From Chitinophagaceae bacterium (GTDB lineage Bacteria > Bacteroidota > Bacteroidia > Chitinophagales > Chitinophagaceae), in assembly GCA_947447265.1 (NCBI GenBank), contig CANFKC010000022.1:1-64000 (forward strand): 64,000 nucleotides of DNA, written 5' to 3'. Numbering within the stretch: position 1 is the first letter of the stretch; the number at the start of each line of letters is the position of its first letter. Below, one piece after another: positions 44,883-54,652 of the stretch. The notes beneath the pieces are model-generated. The model worked only from the letters and a program-made list of their open reading frames with translations, did not search any database and had not been told where the DNA came from. Made by a program: the position numbers and the translations under genes.

Positions 44883-44954
44883 ATTGCAAATTTTACAACA
44901 AATATAAGAGAAAAAAAAACGCCTGTTTAAGTTCAGTTGCTCAACAAAAAATCA

Positions 44955-45932
44955 TCAACTCGCCAATACCCGTATCATATCCAGCATATCAGGAGATATT
45001 GGTGAAGTGCCTTTTATTACTTTATTAAAGGGTGTAAATACTACCTGGTCATTCATAACGCCTGCCATTACCTGCGTGTTACCTTCCTGCAATGCCGTAA
45101 CTGCTGCATGGCCCAACCTGCTCGCTAATACCCTGTCGGCATAAGTTGGCGATCCGCCGCGTTGTATGTGCCCCAGTACACACATCCGCACATCTAGCTT
45201 CGGAAAACGGTCTTTGATGGTTTGGGTAACTTTTGCGCCACCGCCAAAGTCGTCACCCTCTGCTACTACCAAAATATGCACGGTCTTTTTGCGCCTTTCG
45301 TCGCGGTCTATCCTGCACAAAACATGTTCAATGTCAGTAACCATTTCTGGTATCAATATATCTTCAGCGCCACATGCTATGCCGCTGTTCAGCGCAATGT
45401 AACCAGCATCTCTACCCATTACCTCTACTATAAACAAACGGTCATGCGCTTCTGCGGTATCGCGTATCTTGTCTATTGCCTCGACAGCTGTATTTACAGC
45501 CGTATCAAAACCAATGGTAAAGTCGGTGCCGGAAAGATCTTTATCAATAGTCCCGGGCAGGCCAACTGCAGGTATCGTATACTTTTCAAAAAAATTGACT
45601 GCACCCCTGAAAGTGCCATCGCCACCTATTAACACCAACCCGTCAATACCATGTTGTTGCAATTGTGCATAAGCCTTTGCCATACCCTCATCCGTCATAA
45701 ATTCTTTACTACGTGCGGTCTTCAGTATTGTCCCCCCTCTTTGTATGATGTTCGATACATCGGTCGTTTTCATTTTGGTAATATCGCCCTCTATCATGCC
45801 CTGGTAGCCGCGGTGTATGCCAAAAACCTCCATGCCATAATGCAGCCCGGTGCGCACGACAGCCCTTATAGCGGCATTCATTCCTGGGCTGTCTCCGCCC
45901 GATGTAAGTATACCAATGTTCTTAATAGCCAT
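44955..45932 (-). CDS. pfkA: 6-phosphofructokinase
   Basis: 325 residues, ATP-dependent glycolytic enzyme. ATP-site GGDSPGMNAAIRA and GGDGTFRGA, the catalytic GTIDKDLSGTDFTIGFDTA, and the effector/substrate motifs EVMGRDAGYIAL and LGHIQRGGSPTYADRV are all present. The ATP-type glycine after GGDG supports ATP rather than pyrophosphate as donor. Confidence 0.96.
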   Translation of the reverse strand: MAIKNIGILTSGGDSPGMNAAIRAVVRTGLHYGMEVFGIHRGYQGMIEGDITKMKTTDVSNIIQRGGTILKTARSKEFMTDEGMAKAYAQLQQHGIDGLVLIGGDGTFRGAVNFFEKYTIPAVGLPGTIDKDLSGTDFTIGFDTAVNTAVEAIDKIRDTAEAHDRLFIVEVMGRDAGYIALNSGIACGAEDILIPEMVTDIEHVLCRIDRDERRKKTVHILVVAEGDDFGGGAKVTQTIKDRFPKLDVRMCVLGHIQRGGSPTYADRVLASRLGHAAVTALQEGNTQVMAGVMNDQVVFTPFNKVIKGTSPISPDMLDMIRVLAS

Positions 45933-45991
45933 AGTGATTCAAAGTTTTTCGGAGAAAATTGCCTTTCCCCTTGTAAATTTAGCCCTTCATT

Positions 45992-47017
45992 ATGTTTATT
46001 AGAAAACTATTACTCTGTTTATTCTTAATTTCTTGCAAAATCTGCTGCCAGGCGCAAGAAGCATGGGCTTCACCTGAGTTGGAGCAAATGCACAATAATG
46101 TACTTGGCTATCAAAAGCTTGGGAATTATAAGGATGCGATAATTACCCTTAATCAACTAATAAACCTCGCACCAGCTAGAACCGAGCTTAAAACTGAGTT
46201 AGGCAATTTATATTATTTGTCTGGCAATTATGATCTTGCTATAGCTACCTTGAAACCTCTTTTAAAAAATACTATAGCTTCTGATACAACCTATCAATTG
46301 CTGGCTGCCTGCCAACTAGCCATGCACCAATATAAAGAGGCCAATAAAACTATAAAGAAGGGAATGATTAGCTACGGGGTATCTGGTATGCTTTATTATA
46401 GAAAAGGTCAGGTATTGATGCACGATGGCGACAGTGAAGCTGCTATAAAATCATGGACAGAAGGAGTATTGAAATGTCCACAAGAACCCAGCAACTATAT
46501 TGCTGCGAGTCTTAGCATTCTAAAATCTGACAATGTGCTCTATGGACTATTGCTCGGAGAAACCTACCTGGCGATGCGTGCCGATACAGCTGGTAATGAT
46601 AGCCTGAAAACGGCCATTTTTAATAAATGGAAAACGTTTTTTGAATCGCTTGCCACCAAAGCCACTTTCCGAAATCCGATGGATGACCGGATAAATGAAA
46701 TATTTCTACAATTGACACCAGTGGTAAGTGATGGTATAACCACAGAAAATCTTACTATGCTTCGTACACGCTTCCTGCTGGAATGCGCTAAAAAATACAG
46801 TTTCGATGAAATGGGTAGTTTGTTGCAGTATCATGACCAGCTCATCCGTAATGGCTGGTTCGATATTTACAACGAATGGCTGTTTGGAAAGGCGGGGCAT
46901 GCCGGACAGTATGAAGCCTGGAATAAATTCCATATCGGCGATATAGAACGTTTCGAAAACTGGCGCAGCACTCACCTACTGAAAGCCCCTCCGAATTTTG
47001 TTGTTTTCGACCATTGA
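45992..47017 (+). CDS. Secreted tetratricopeptide-repeat protein
   Basis: 341 residues. Signal peptide about 1-22 (ending CCQAQ). TPR-like units span about 35-165, for example NVLGYQKLGNYKDAIITLNQ, GNLYYLSGNYDLAIATLKP and YYRKGQVLMHDGDSEAAIKSW. The C-terminal half is helical and not recognised. Divergent from pfkA with a 59-bp gap. Confidence 0.75.
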   Translation: MFIRKLLLCLFLISCKICCQAQEAWASPELEQMHNNVLGYQKLGNYKDAIITLNQLINLAPARTELKTELGNLYYLSGNYDLAIATLKPLLKNTIASDTTYQLLAACQLAMHQYKEANKTIKKGMISYGVSGMLYYRKGQVLMHDGDSEAAIKSWTEGVLKCPQEPSNYIAASLSILKSDNVLYGLLLGETYLAMRADTAGNDSLKTAIFNKWKTFFESLATKATFRNPMDDRINEIFLQLTPVVSDGITTENLTMLRTRFLLECAKKYSFDEMGSLLQYHDQLIRNGWFDIYNEWLFGKAGHAGQYEAWNKFHIGDIERFENWRSTHLLKAPPNFVVFDH

Positions 47018-47089
47018 TTCCCTTCAAAACCAGTCAAAAGAAAAAACGTTAAAAATTAGCAGCCATACTAATAAAGGCCGTAAATAATC

Positions 47090-47097
47090 TATTTTTG
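47090..47097 (+). promoter_or_regulatory. Predicted -7 element for the SurA-like gene
   Basis: TATTTTTG overlaps the TTG at 47095 that would open a longer frame, so the promoter argues for the ATG at 47131 as the true start. Confidence 0.5.
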
Positions 47098-47130
47098 CGC
47101 TTGCGCGTATTTTTCGCACTTTTTACTAAT

Positions 47131-48516
47131 ATGACTTCCATCAAAACGAATAATATCCAGAAGGTAGCTAGAATTTTTGCTTTACTACCCGTAATAATGC
47201 TTGTAACTTTTAGTCTGTTCGCGCAGGAAAGCGCCGATAAGATAATTACAGTTGTTGGAAGGAACCGCATTATACTCCAGTCAGACCTTTCAAAAGCGAT
47301 GATGGAAGCAAAACAACAGGACCCCAATTTTAAGGACACATGCGCCGTTTTGCTGCAAATGATCAACACAAAAATGTTGATGGAGCAAGCTGAACGCGAC
47401 AGTATAACAGTTAGTGACGATGATGTTGACGGCCAGATAGATAACCGTTTGCGCTACTTTATTCAGTTATATGGTTCTAAAGAAAAGTTGGAGCAAATGT
47501 CTGGCAAAACTGTTTACCAGATAAAAGAAGAATTTAAAGATAATGTGCGGGAACAAATGGTTGCCGAAAAAATGCAAGGCCAGATTTTTGAGAATACTAA
47601 GATAACACCGGCAGAAGTAACCGCCTTTTATAATAAAATACCAGTTGATAGTTTACCATTTTTCCCGGCTACCGTTGAAGTTGGCCAAATTGTAGTGGCA
47701 CCGCCGGTTAACCCTGAATTGGAAGAATATGCACATACTAAATTGGAAGACATCCGTAAAAAAATTGTTGCCGGCGAAATAACTTTTGAAAACGCAGCTA
47801 CTTTTAATACCGATGACCCTGGTAGTCGTGACAACGGTGGCCGCTACGATGGCGTAACCCGCAATGGCCCATGGGCACAGGAATTTGTTGCTGCTGCATT
47901 TAAATTACAAAACGGTGAGATCTCCCCTATCTTCAAAACCAAATTCGGTTTCCATATTATTAAAATGATAAGCCGCCGTGGCGATGAGTGCGACCTCGCA
48001 CACATTCTTATAAAACCTGAAGTTACATCGGGCGACTATAAAATTGCGCTGGCTAAACTGGATAGCATACATCATCTTTTAACATCAGGTAAAATGGGCT
48101 TCTCTGAAGCCGTTGGTAAGTTTTCGACAGACGAGGGCGCAAAACGCACGGGCGGTATGATAACTGACCCGCAAACAGGAACCTTTGAGCTGGACATCAC
48201 TAAACTGGATGCTGGCATGGTACTGATGCTGGACAGCATGAAGGCCGGCGATTTTTCAAAGCCGCATATTTTCTATAACGAAATTCATGAGCAATCTTGC
48301 CGTATCATTTACCTGCGCAATCGCACGTTGCCGCATAAAGCCAATCTGAAAGATGACTACAACCGTATACAGGAAGTAGCCATTGTACAAAAGAAGAATA
48401 ATAAGATACAGGCCTGGCGGAAAAGCAAATTGCCTACGTTCTATGTGAAAATAGATCCGCAATACCTCATCTGCCCTACCCTTACTGAATTAACTCCGCA
48501 TCTGGAAGACAATTAA
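47131..48516 (+). CDS. SurA-like periplasmic peptidyl-prolyl isomerase/chaperone
   Basis: 461 residues from ATG 47131. Signal segment FALLPVIMLVTFSLFAQ, a SurA N-terminal helical domain with ITVVGRNRIILQSDLSKAM and INTKMLMEQAERDSI, and two parvulin (PpiC) domains, the first with GRYDGVTRNGPWAQEF and FKTKFGFHIIKM, the second with LAHILIKPE and KFSTDEGAKRTGG. The protein would help fold outer-membrane proteins. An ABC ATPase gene follows 78 bp downstream. Confidence 0.9.
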   Translation: MTSIKTNNIQKVARIFALLPVIMLVTFSLFAQESADKIITVVGRNRIILQSDLSKAMMEAKQQDPNFKDTCAVLLQMINTKMLMEQAERDSITVSDDDVDGQIDNRLRYFIQLYGSKEKLEQMSGKTVYQIKEEFKDNVREQMVAEKMQGQIFENTKITPAEVTAFYNKIPVDSLPFFPATVEVGQIVVAPPVNPELEEYAHTKLEDIRKKIVAGEITFENAATFNTDDPGSRDNGGRYDGVTRNGPWAQEFVAAAFKLQNGEISPIFKTKFGFHIIKMISRRGDECDLAHILIKPEVTSGDYKIALAKLDSIHHLLTSGKMGFSEAVGKFSTDEGAKRTGGMITDPQTGTFELDITKLDAGMVLMLDSMKAGDFSKPHIFYNEIHEQSCRIIYLRNRTLPHKANLKDDYNRIQEVAIVQKKNNKIQAWRKSKLPTFYVKIDPQYLICPTLTELTPHLEDN

Positions 48517-48594
48517 TTAAGTATGGAAAGTTAAAAACCGAAAGAGTAACTGGCATTGCCTTCGGTAAACAATTTTAAATGTTCGCAGCATTTC

Positions 48595-49215
48595 ATGAAG
48601 ATAAACCTGGAGCAGGTAAGCAAACGTTTTCAGCGTTACTGGATATTTAAGGATATTTCATTTTCCTTTCAGTCTGGCAATGCCTATTGTTTGCTTGGTG
48701 CAAATGGAAGCGGTAAGTCGACATTGATGCGGGTTGTAGCTGGCATGCAAAACCCATCGAGAGGCAAAGTGCACTACTTTGGCAACAACGAGAAAGCACT
48801 TACCACACAGGAAATTTTCAGCAATATCAGCTTCTGTGCACCTGGTATGGAAATAGTTGAAGAGCTCACCTTGCAGGAATTTCTAGCCTTCCATTTTTCA
48901 TTTAAGCAACCATTGCCAGGACTTTCTATCAACGACATAATAACGCTCACCGGCCTTCAGAATGCTGTTGACAAACCCATAGGTGACTATTCATCGGGTA
49001 TGAAACAACGGGTGAAACTGGCGCAGGCAATATTTTCAGACACACCGGTATTACTGCTGGATGAACCCTGCACCAATCTTGACCAGCAAGGCGTGGAACA
49101 ATATCGAAGCTGGATGGAACAATATGGACAAAACAGGCTTATTGTAGTTGCGAGTAACGACCCCCGCGAGTATTTCTTCTGCAAAGAGCAGATAGTACTT
49201 GAAGATTACAAATAG
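48595..49215 (+). CDS. ABC transporter ATP-binding protein
   Basis: 206 residues from ATG 48595 (a TTG-started extension from 48556 adds an unlikely leader). Walker A GANGSGKST, signature YSSGMKQRVKLAQA, Walker B VLLLDEPCTNLD and a final H-loop replaced by VASNDPREYF, i.e. asparagine instead of the usual histidine. No permease gene is adjacent. The size and single-domain form suit a small exporter or a heme/lipid-type transporter, but the substrate is unknown. Confidence 0.85.
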   Translation: MKINLEQVSKRFQRYWIFKDISFSFQSGNAYCLLGANGSGKSTLMRVVAGMQNPSRGKVHYFGNNEKALTTQEIFSNISFCAPGMEIVEELTLQEFLAFHFSFKQPLPGLSINDIITLTGLQNAVDKPIGDYSSGMKQRVKLAQAIFSDTPVLLLDEPCTNLDQQGVEQYRSWMEQYGQNRLIVVASNDPREYFFCKEQIVLEDYK

Positions 49216-49251
49216 TAAAGTAATCTATTTTCAAAAATTGCTTTTATCGGT

Positions 49252-49259
49252 TACCTTTG
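49252..49259 (+). promoter_or_regulatory. Predicted -7 element for tRNA-Arg
   Basis: TACCTTTG ends 10 bp before the first base of the tRNA, the expected distance for a transcript starting just upstream. Confidence 0.5.
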
Positions 49260-49269
49260 CCGCACAATT

Positions 49270-49341
49270 GGTCTTGTAGTACAATGGATAGTATATGAGT
49301 TTCCGAAGCTCCGGATCCAGGTTCGATTCCTGGCAAGACCA
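49270..49341 (+). tRNA. tRNA-Arg (anticodon CCG)
   Basis: A cloverleaf folds from GGTCTTG (49270-49276) paired with CAAGACC (49334-49340), a D arm GTAC/GTAT, an anticodon stem with loop TTCCGAA (anticodon CCG, reads CGG), and a T arm CCAGG-TTCGATT-CCTGG. Discriminator A at 49341; CCA is not encoded. The first anticodon-stem pair (T-C) is mismatched. A terminator follows 6 bp later. Confidence 0.93.
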
Positions 49342-49342
49342 C

Positions 49343-49621
49343 TCAACGGGAAGGAAAACAAAATAATCCTTGTTTTCCTTCCCTTTTTTCTTGCAAACCC
49401 TTCTCCGACTTTGCTATCAGTAATATCACAGTATCCTCATTTGCGGTTCGATAGGTCTTATATGAATAAACCAACTTTTCAAGGAAGGTCGAACTGAGAA
49501 AACGTCGTTTTGCTTCAAGATCCGCTCCAGGTATAAAGAACTTATTTTTGTCATCTACGTATCTAAATAGTAAAAATACAATAATATAAGTAAAGGATTT
49601 TAATATATTATATAAAACCAA
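49343..49621 (-). pseudogene. C-terminal relic of a serine recombinase
   Basis: A 92-residue frame contains DLEAKRRFLSSTFLEKLVYS, YKTYRTANEDTVILLI and a basic end. This is the usual C-terminus of large Bacteroidota serine recombinases (pattern AK..LLGSIFPEKLIFE..KYRT..xNE), without the catalytic domain and recombinase core. It ends within the terminator next to tRNA-Arg, as expected for an element once integrated at that tRNA. Recognition is from pattern, not a search. Confidence 0.55.
49348..49389 (+). terminator. Terminator of tRNA-Arg
   Basis: A 14-bp perfect stem (GGGAAGGAAAACAA at 49348-49361 with its complement at 49370-49383) and a six-T tail. Confidence 0.88.
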
Positions 49622-50069
49622 ATAAAGTAGCTATGCCACCAAAACATTTATACCTAACGCGATACAATAAATATTTATTACATTCTTAATATTCTTATTT
49701 TAAGCTTAAATTATCATTTTATTTCGAATTTTTAATCATTCAATAAATATCAATGTGCAATTTCCTTACGAGGTGAAATGGCTTATTGTTGGGGTGAATT
49801 GTAACAAAATATACAATCGTATTATTAACATTTTTTGTATATGAATTAAATATTGGGGCAAAAGTGACCAATTTGCCCACTAATAATTGGATAAATGAAA
49901 TATAGCTGGTAACCATCACCAGGGCAAAAAAAATAAACAAATTCAACAGGGCTGTAAACCCAACATTCAAATAATTTGCTACTGAATTACTGTAGATCGC
50001 AAAAGAAATATTTTTTATAACAATAAAGCACTTAACTTCACACGCCGAAAATTTAAAAAGAAAATTATA
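49622..50069. other. AT-rich gap without convincing gene
   Basis: Very AT-rich stretch between the recombinase relic and the DUF3078 gene. A 76-codon frame on the minus strand (49740-49970) is hydrophobic but lacks codon bias and is probably chance. It may be leftover DNA of the lost element. Confidence 0.4.
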
Positions 50070-51086
50070 ATGAAAAAATCATTGAAAATCATGGCATTAG
50101 CACTTTTACCACTTGGAGTGTTTGCGCAGGTTAACAAGTGCGATGATGTGAAGAAGTCGCTCACTACAGAAAATAAAGACACAGTAGCCTGGGTACACGG
50201 CGGCATGCTAAACCTCGGGATCAACCAGGGTTTTATACACAACTGGGCAGCTGGAGGCGAATTGGCAGCGCTTGCTGTAAACGGACTCTTTAGCGGTTTT
50301 CTCATACACTACAATCATAATGTGGTATGGACCAATAATCTTGATGTGTCCTATGGCTTGAACTATGTATATTCCAACAATTTCGTTCCTCGTAAAGTTG
50401 ATGACCGTATCGACTTTACATCAAAATACGGTAGTGGCGTAAAAGGCGAAAAATCATTGTTCTATACAGCTCTTTTCAACTTTAAATCGCAGTTTACAAA
50501 AGGATTCGACTATTCATTGGCTGACTGGCAGAAAAAACCTTCTTCCGGGTTATTTGCCCCCGCCTATCTGACACTTGCTGCCGGGATGGAATACAGGAAG
50601 GGCACTGTCTTAACATTGTTCCTATCACCAATTGCAGCAAGGGCAACATATGCCGATACCCAATACACGAAGATAAGCCCGCAGGGTGCATTTGGCATCC
50701 CATACGGAAAAACATCAGTATATCAATTTGGCGCCTACTTCACTGGAAGGTATAGTGCTGAACTCACAAAACTGATTACGTTTAATACCCGCCTTGACCT
50801 TTATGCGAACTACCTGGCTAAGGACACAAAAAACAGCCTTGGAGTTGTTGTTAAAAAGGACAATCCGGGCAACGTTCAGGTATTTTGGGATAATTTGATC
50901 ACATGGAAGGCTACAAAATCGCTTGGGCTCACTATGGGATGTACTATTGCATATAGCAACGATAATCCGTATAGTCAAACAAGCATCGTTAACAATGTTG
51001 CTGTTGAAAAAAATCTGCCTGGTGATGCTCTCGGATGGGTGCAGCTTAAGCAGTCGTTTACATTAGGTTTGGTAAAAAAGTTTTAA
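50070..51086 (+). CDS. DUF3078 outer-membrane beta-barrel protein
   Basis: 338 residues with a signal peptide (MKKSLKIMALALLPLGVFAQ). Family markers are LGINQGFIHNWAAGGE near residue 50 and the alternating strands through the C-terminus, ending SFTLGLVKKF with a terminal aromatic residue as in outer-membrane barrels. DUF3078 is widespread in Bacteroidota and of unknown function. MscL follows 18 bp later. Confidence 0.85.
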   Translation: MKKSLKIMALALLPLGVFAQVNKCDDVKKSLTTENKDTVAWVHGGMLNLGINQGFIHNWAAGGELAALAVNGLFSGFLIHYNHNVVWTNNLDVSYGLNYVYSNNFVPRKVDDRIDFTSKYGSGVKGEKSLFYTALFNFKSQFTKGFDYSLADWQKKPSSGLFAPAYLTLAAGMEYRKGTVLTLFLSPIAARATYADTQYTKISPQGAFGIPYGKTSVYQFGAYFTGRYSAELTKLITFNTRLDLYANYLAKDTKNSLGVVVKKDNPGNVQVFWDNLITWKATKSLGLTMGCTIAYSNDNPYSQTSIVNNVAVEKNLPGDALGWVQLKQSFTLGLVKKF

Positions 51087-51104
51087 CTCTAAAAAAATAC
51101 AATT

Positions 51105-51545
51105 ATGGGATTTGTAAGTGATTTTAAATCGTTCGTAAGCAAGGGAAATGTGATGGATCTTGCCGTCGGTGTTATTATTGGCGCCGCATTTGGTAAAATT
51201 GTTGCCGCAGTTGTTGAGGATATTTTCATGCCGGTTATCGGTATGGTTGCCCCCAACGGCAAAATGTTCGTAGACCAGTACGTTGTGCTGAAAGTGGCCA
51301 AGGATGGTGATATTTACCACTCTCTCGATGAAGCAAAAAAAGCAGGTGCCAATGTATTTGCATACGGCCATTTTATACAAACCGTTTTTGATTTTCTCAT
51401 TATTGCGCTATGCGTATTCGTGATGATAAAAGCTATTGAAAAAATGAAACGTAAGGAAGCTGAAGCACCAGCAGCAGCTCCTGCCGGCCCGTCAGCATCG
51501 GAAGCTTTGTTGATGGAAATACGCGATGAGCTAAAGAAAAAATAG
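51105..51545 (+). CDS. mscL: Large-conductance mechanosensitive channel
   Basis: 146 residues. Amphipathic N-terminus, TM1 DLAVGVIIGAAFGKIVAAVVEDI with the pore glycines, a periplasmic loop, TM2 (FDFLIIALCVFVMIKAIEKM) and a cytoplasmic helix ending LLMEIRDELKKK. It opens under high membrane tension to release solutes on osmotic downshock. A terminator follows. Confidence 0.95.
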   Translation: MGFVSDFKSFVSKGNVMDLAVGVIIGAAFGKIVAAVVEDIFMPVIGMVAPNGKMFVDQYVVLKVAKDGDIYHSLDEAKKAGANVFAYGHFIQTVFDFLIIALCVFVMIKAIEKMKRKEAEAPAAAPAGPSASEALLMEIRDELKKK

Positions 51546-51564
51546 TATTCGGTTCTTTCATATC

Positions 51565-51607
51565 ACTGCCAGGCATTACTTATTATCGAAATAAGGTGCT
51601 TGGCAGT
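51565..51607 (+). terminator. Terminator of mscL
   Basis: Hairpin with ACTGCCA (51565-51571) pairing with TGGCAGT (51601-51607) and further internal pairs (CTTATT/AATAAG), followed by ATATTTTTATA. Confidence 0.75.
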
Positions 51608-51819
51608 ATATTTTTATACTATTGATCCTAAGCGCATAATTTTCCTGCCCAAAATCCCTCTGCGAAAATATGCCTCAGTTTCAATCCGATGAAAGTCAAA
51701 AGGGTAATATTTGGGGCAACAAGAGCGGAGAGAGAAAATCCATCTGCGTGATATTTTGGGGATGTACCGGATTAAGTTAAGTTTTTTTTACAGGAATGAG
51801 AGTATTAGGTCGGGGGCAC

Positions 51820-52013
51820 TCATTCCCCCTTTACCTCATCTGCCCACCTACATACTTTAACCCAGGCAATTTCATAATCGTGAATAACTGCTCTGCTCAA
51901 GCCTTTTACATCATATTTTACCATACGCTCGGCAGCAGGAACTGATTCTTCATCGCTAATAAATACTGCCGGCGATAACTGTTTTCAATCTCCTTTATTT
52001 TTTCGAGTATTTC
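51820..52013 (-). pseudogene. Decayed N-terminal fragment of a serine hydrolase (beta-lactamase family)
   Basis: Minus-strand translation reads EILEKIKEIEN, then after a one-base frame shift near 51980 QLSPAVFISDEESVPAAERM and KYDVKGLSRAVIHDYEIAWV, ending at TGA 51820. This is the typical start of class-C beta-lactamase-like serine hydrolases (ERMxxYxVPGxSIAVIxxxxIxWAKGYG). The SxxK active site and all the rest are missing. It is a broken relic. Confidence 0.6.
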
Positions 52014-52633
52014 CTACTTATAAACTGGCTGAGCAAAAGTTGACTCGCTTTAATACAATGTACCAGCAATAAAATAGCATTTTCATTTTAGAGGTGTAAT
52101 TTTTGAAAATATACCAGATCCTGAATTCTACGCAACACACATATTAGATCGATGTTATTTGATAGCGCTAATTTAGCCTCTCGTCTTTGCAAACACGATC
52201 TTCGACAGCCTTCGCAGACAAAATCACAATGCATTTCGCGGAATCAACGGGAATTTTACCGTTATGTGTGAATTGCCAACTTTAGAGCTCTTTGCTAGGC
52301 GATATATAGGATTGATTTGCTTAGTTAACTAGTATTTCAGAATTTCTTTCAACATATATATGTTTGAAAAATTCCATCAACCGGTTCGACATTTCGTCCG
52401 TTGTGACCACCAACGACAAAAACACAACCTATTGGCCGATACCATTAAAAATCCACACAATTCATCCACGATACATAATAGCCTAATGCGGGAACTACGC
52501 ACCTCGTTGCGGGAAACCCTGAACTTTAAAACAAAACTGACTTTTTTCTTAGTGATTTTAAATAAATAATTTATTTTGTGCGAATTATAAATGAATTGCC
52601 TCAATTAATTATCAAAATAAAAAGATCCGTATA
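52014..52633. other. Gene-poor stretch with possible decayed coding DNA
   Basis: No intact gene. Short frames on both strands around 52360-52604 overlap one another. One minus-strand frame (NRLMEFFKHIYVERNSEILVN) looks protein-like but cannot be placed. With the fragment at 51820-52013 it suggests a decayed region between mscL and the multicopper oxidase. Confidence 0.4.
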
Positions 52634-54652
52634 ATGAAAAAATCAGGTCTCATCATGGCTGCTGCCACCGCAATGCTTCTTTTCGGCTGTTCCAAAAAGA
52701 AGGCTCAATACAACGATGTCGGCGCCTCCCTTTCAAGCATGGCCTTCAGCAATAACAAGAGTCCCCAGCAAACCATGCTGACCGTGAGATTAAGCAAGCC
52801 AGTTGCAGGGCCTGTGCACTTTGCCATAAGCGACTCTAGCTACGACAAAACATCGGGCACCCATTTTTCAGAACAGTGCTTCAGCCCAACTGGCTTCGAC
52901 ACTGTCCTGACCGCCAATGACTCTGTCGTTAAATTCCCCGTTACCTTCAAGGGTACCTCCAAATCCGACCTGGTAGCCATCTATATCTCCCATAACCTGG
53001 GCGATACCGCCGTTTGCAGCACCACAGCAATAGCCACAATAGGGCTTGGCACTAATGGCGATGCCTATAACCCATTGGTCATGCCTTTGCTCGATTCGGG
53101 AAAACTCATCGGCTCCTTCAAGCTTAATGGTAAGGTGTACTACAAGAGGCAGTATGACCTTTCGATAGATTCCAGTTCTCATCAGTTCCTGCCAGGAAAA
53201 CGTACCCCCACCCTTTGCTATAACAGCGCTGTGACGGGCAATAAAAATGAATTCCTCGGGCCAACGCTCAGCATGAATATTGCCGACAGTATTTTTATTA
53301 GCCTGAAGAACAATTTGAAGGATACTACCACCACACACTGGCATGGATTTCATATTCCCGCTGAGATGGATGGTGGCCCGCATCAACAAATTGCGCCCGG
53401 AACAACCTGGAATCCCTTTTTCCGTATACAAAGTGAGGACAATGCTGCCCTTTACTGGTACCATCCGCATCTGCACCATGAAACCTTCTATCAGGTAACG
53501 ATGGGCGCAGCAGGCATGATATTGATGAGAGGAGGAGCAGAAGAAAATGTTAACCTGCCAAGGCAGTATGGAGTGGATGATATCCCTCTTACAATAACCA
53601 GCCGCAGGTTCCTGTCAGATAATTCGATTGCCAGCAATATTAACAATGACCAGATGGGTGATTACGTGCTTACCAATGGCGTATTAAGAGCGGCCACCCA
53701 ATTACCTAAACAAATGGTAAGGATAAGGATATTGAATGCTGAAGTAGAAAGAGGCTACAATATCGGCTTTAGTGATAACCGCCCCTTCATGGTTGTTGGC
53801 ACCGATGCAGGACTGATAAACAAGCCCGATACAGTAACGAGGTTGTACATGCTGCCGGGTGAAAGAATAGAATTTATTGTGGACCTCAGCCATGACCCCA
53901 TCGGAAAGTCGCTGGACCTCAAATCATTTAACACAGCGCTGGAAGCAGGTTTCCCGGGAAGCAACAAACCAATTGTTTTGCCTAATGGCAAGACCGGCCC
54001 TGCACTTGATGGCTTCTTATCAAATACAGATTTCAATCTGCTGCACATTACTGTAAAAGATGCAACGCCGGGCGCCATTTATTCCATTCCGGCTACACTT
54101 GCACAGAATTATTTCTGGCAACAGAAGGATGTAACAGATAGAATTATTACGCATATCAATGGCCTGTCTAACCTCGATCCGGCACCTACTCCAGCTCGAC
54201 CTCTGTTTTACTTCGATACAACTGCTTATGATTATAATACAATTAATCAAAGGATCCCTTTGAATTCGGTATTGAAATGGACATTCGTAAACAATAACGT
54301 GTCGGGCCATCCTATTCACATACACGACATTGCTTTCAATATCCTTAAAAGAACCTATAATGGAGTAACTACCGGACCATTCTCCTATGAAAACGGATGG
54401 AAAGACGACTTCTATATACGGTTAGGCGAGACAGTAGAAGTGTTGGCCTACTATAATGATTTCAGCTGTACTCCGCAGCACCCCTACATGTACCATTGCC
54501 ATATTCTGTCGCATGAAGATGAGGGCTTGATGGGTCAATTCATTGTGTACGATATTCCGAAACCTGTCGCATTGGCCAAAACGGCTGCAGACAGCGCGGC
54601 GAAACCTAGACCTATAAGACGCGAGCAGGAGGATGACTACTTCAAGAAATAG
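52634..54652 (+). CDS. Multicopper oxidase lipoprotein
   Basis: 672 residues. Lipoprotein signal (MAAATAMLLFGC, Cys19). After an N-terminal Calx-beta-like region (about 35-135) come the cupredoxin domains with all copper motifs: HWHGFHIP, YWYHPHLHHETF, HPIHIHDIAF and the type-1/trinuclear HCHILSHEDEGLM. It resembles CotA/bilirubin-oxidase-type laccases and should couple oxidation of a metal ion or phenol to O2 reduction at the cell surface. The N-terminal extra domain is unusual. The stop overlaps the next gene by 20 bp. Confidence 0.9.
   Translation: MKKSGLIMAAATAMLLFGCSKKKAQYNDVGASLSSMAFSNNKSPQQTMLTVRLSKPVAGPVHFAISDSSYDKTSGTHFSEQCFSPTGFDTVLTANDSVVKFPVTFKGTSKSDLVAIYISHNLGDTAVCSTTAIATIGLGTNGDAYNPLVMPLLDSGKLIGSFKLNGKVYYKRQYDLSIDSSSHQFLPGKRTPTLCYNSAVTGNKNEFLGPTLSMNIADSIFISLKNNLKDTTTTHWHGFHIPAEMDGGPHQQIAPGTTWNPFFRIQSEDNAALYWYHPHLHHETFYQVTMGAAGMILMRGGAEENVNLPRQYGVDDIPLTITSRRFLSDNSIASNINNDQMGDYVLTNGVLRAATQLPKQMVRIRILNAEVERGYNIGFSDNRPFMVVGTDAGLINKPDTVTRLYMLPGERIEFIVDLSHDPIGKSLDLKSFNTALEAGFPGSNKPIVLPNGKTGPALDGFLSNTDFNLLHITVKDATPGAIYSIPATLAQNYFWQQKDVTDRIITHINGLSNLDPAPTPARPLFYFDTTAYDYNTINQRIPLNSVLKWTFVNNNVSGHPIHIHDIAFNILKRTYNGVTTGPFSYENGWKDDFYIRLGETVEVLAYYNDFSCTPQHPYMYHCHILSHEDEGLMGQFIVYDIPKPVALAKTAADSAAKPRPIRREQEDDYFKK

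Noticed and set aside
52360-52604. Two overlapping 69- and 75-codon frames on opposite strands
   Set aside because: Neither has a ribosome site or recognisable sequence; the region is better read as decayed DNA.
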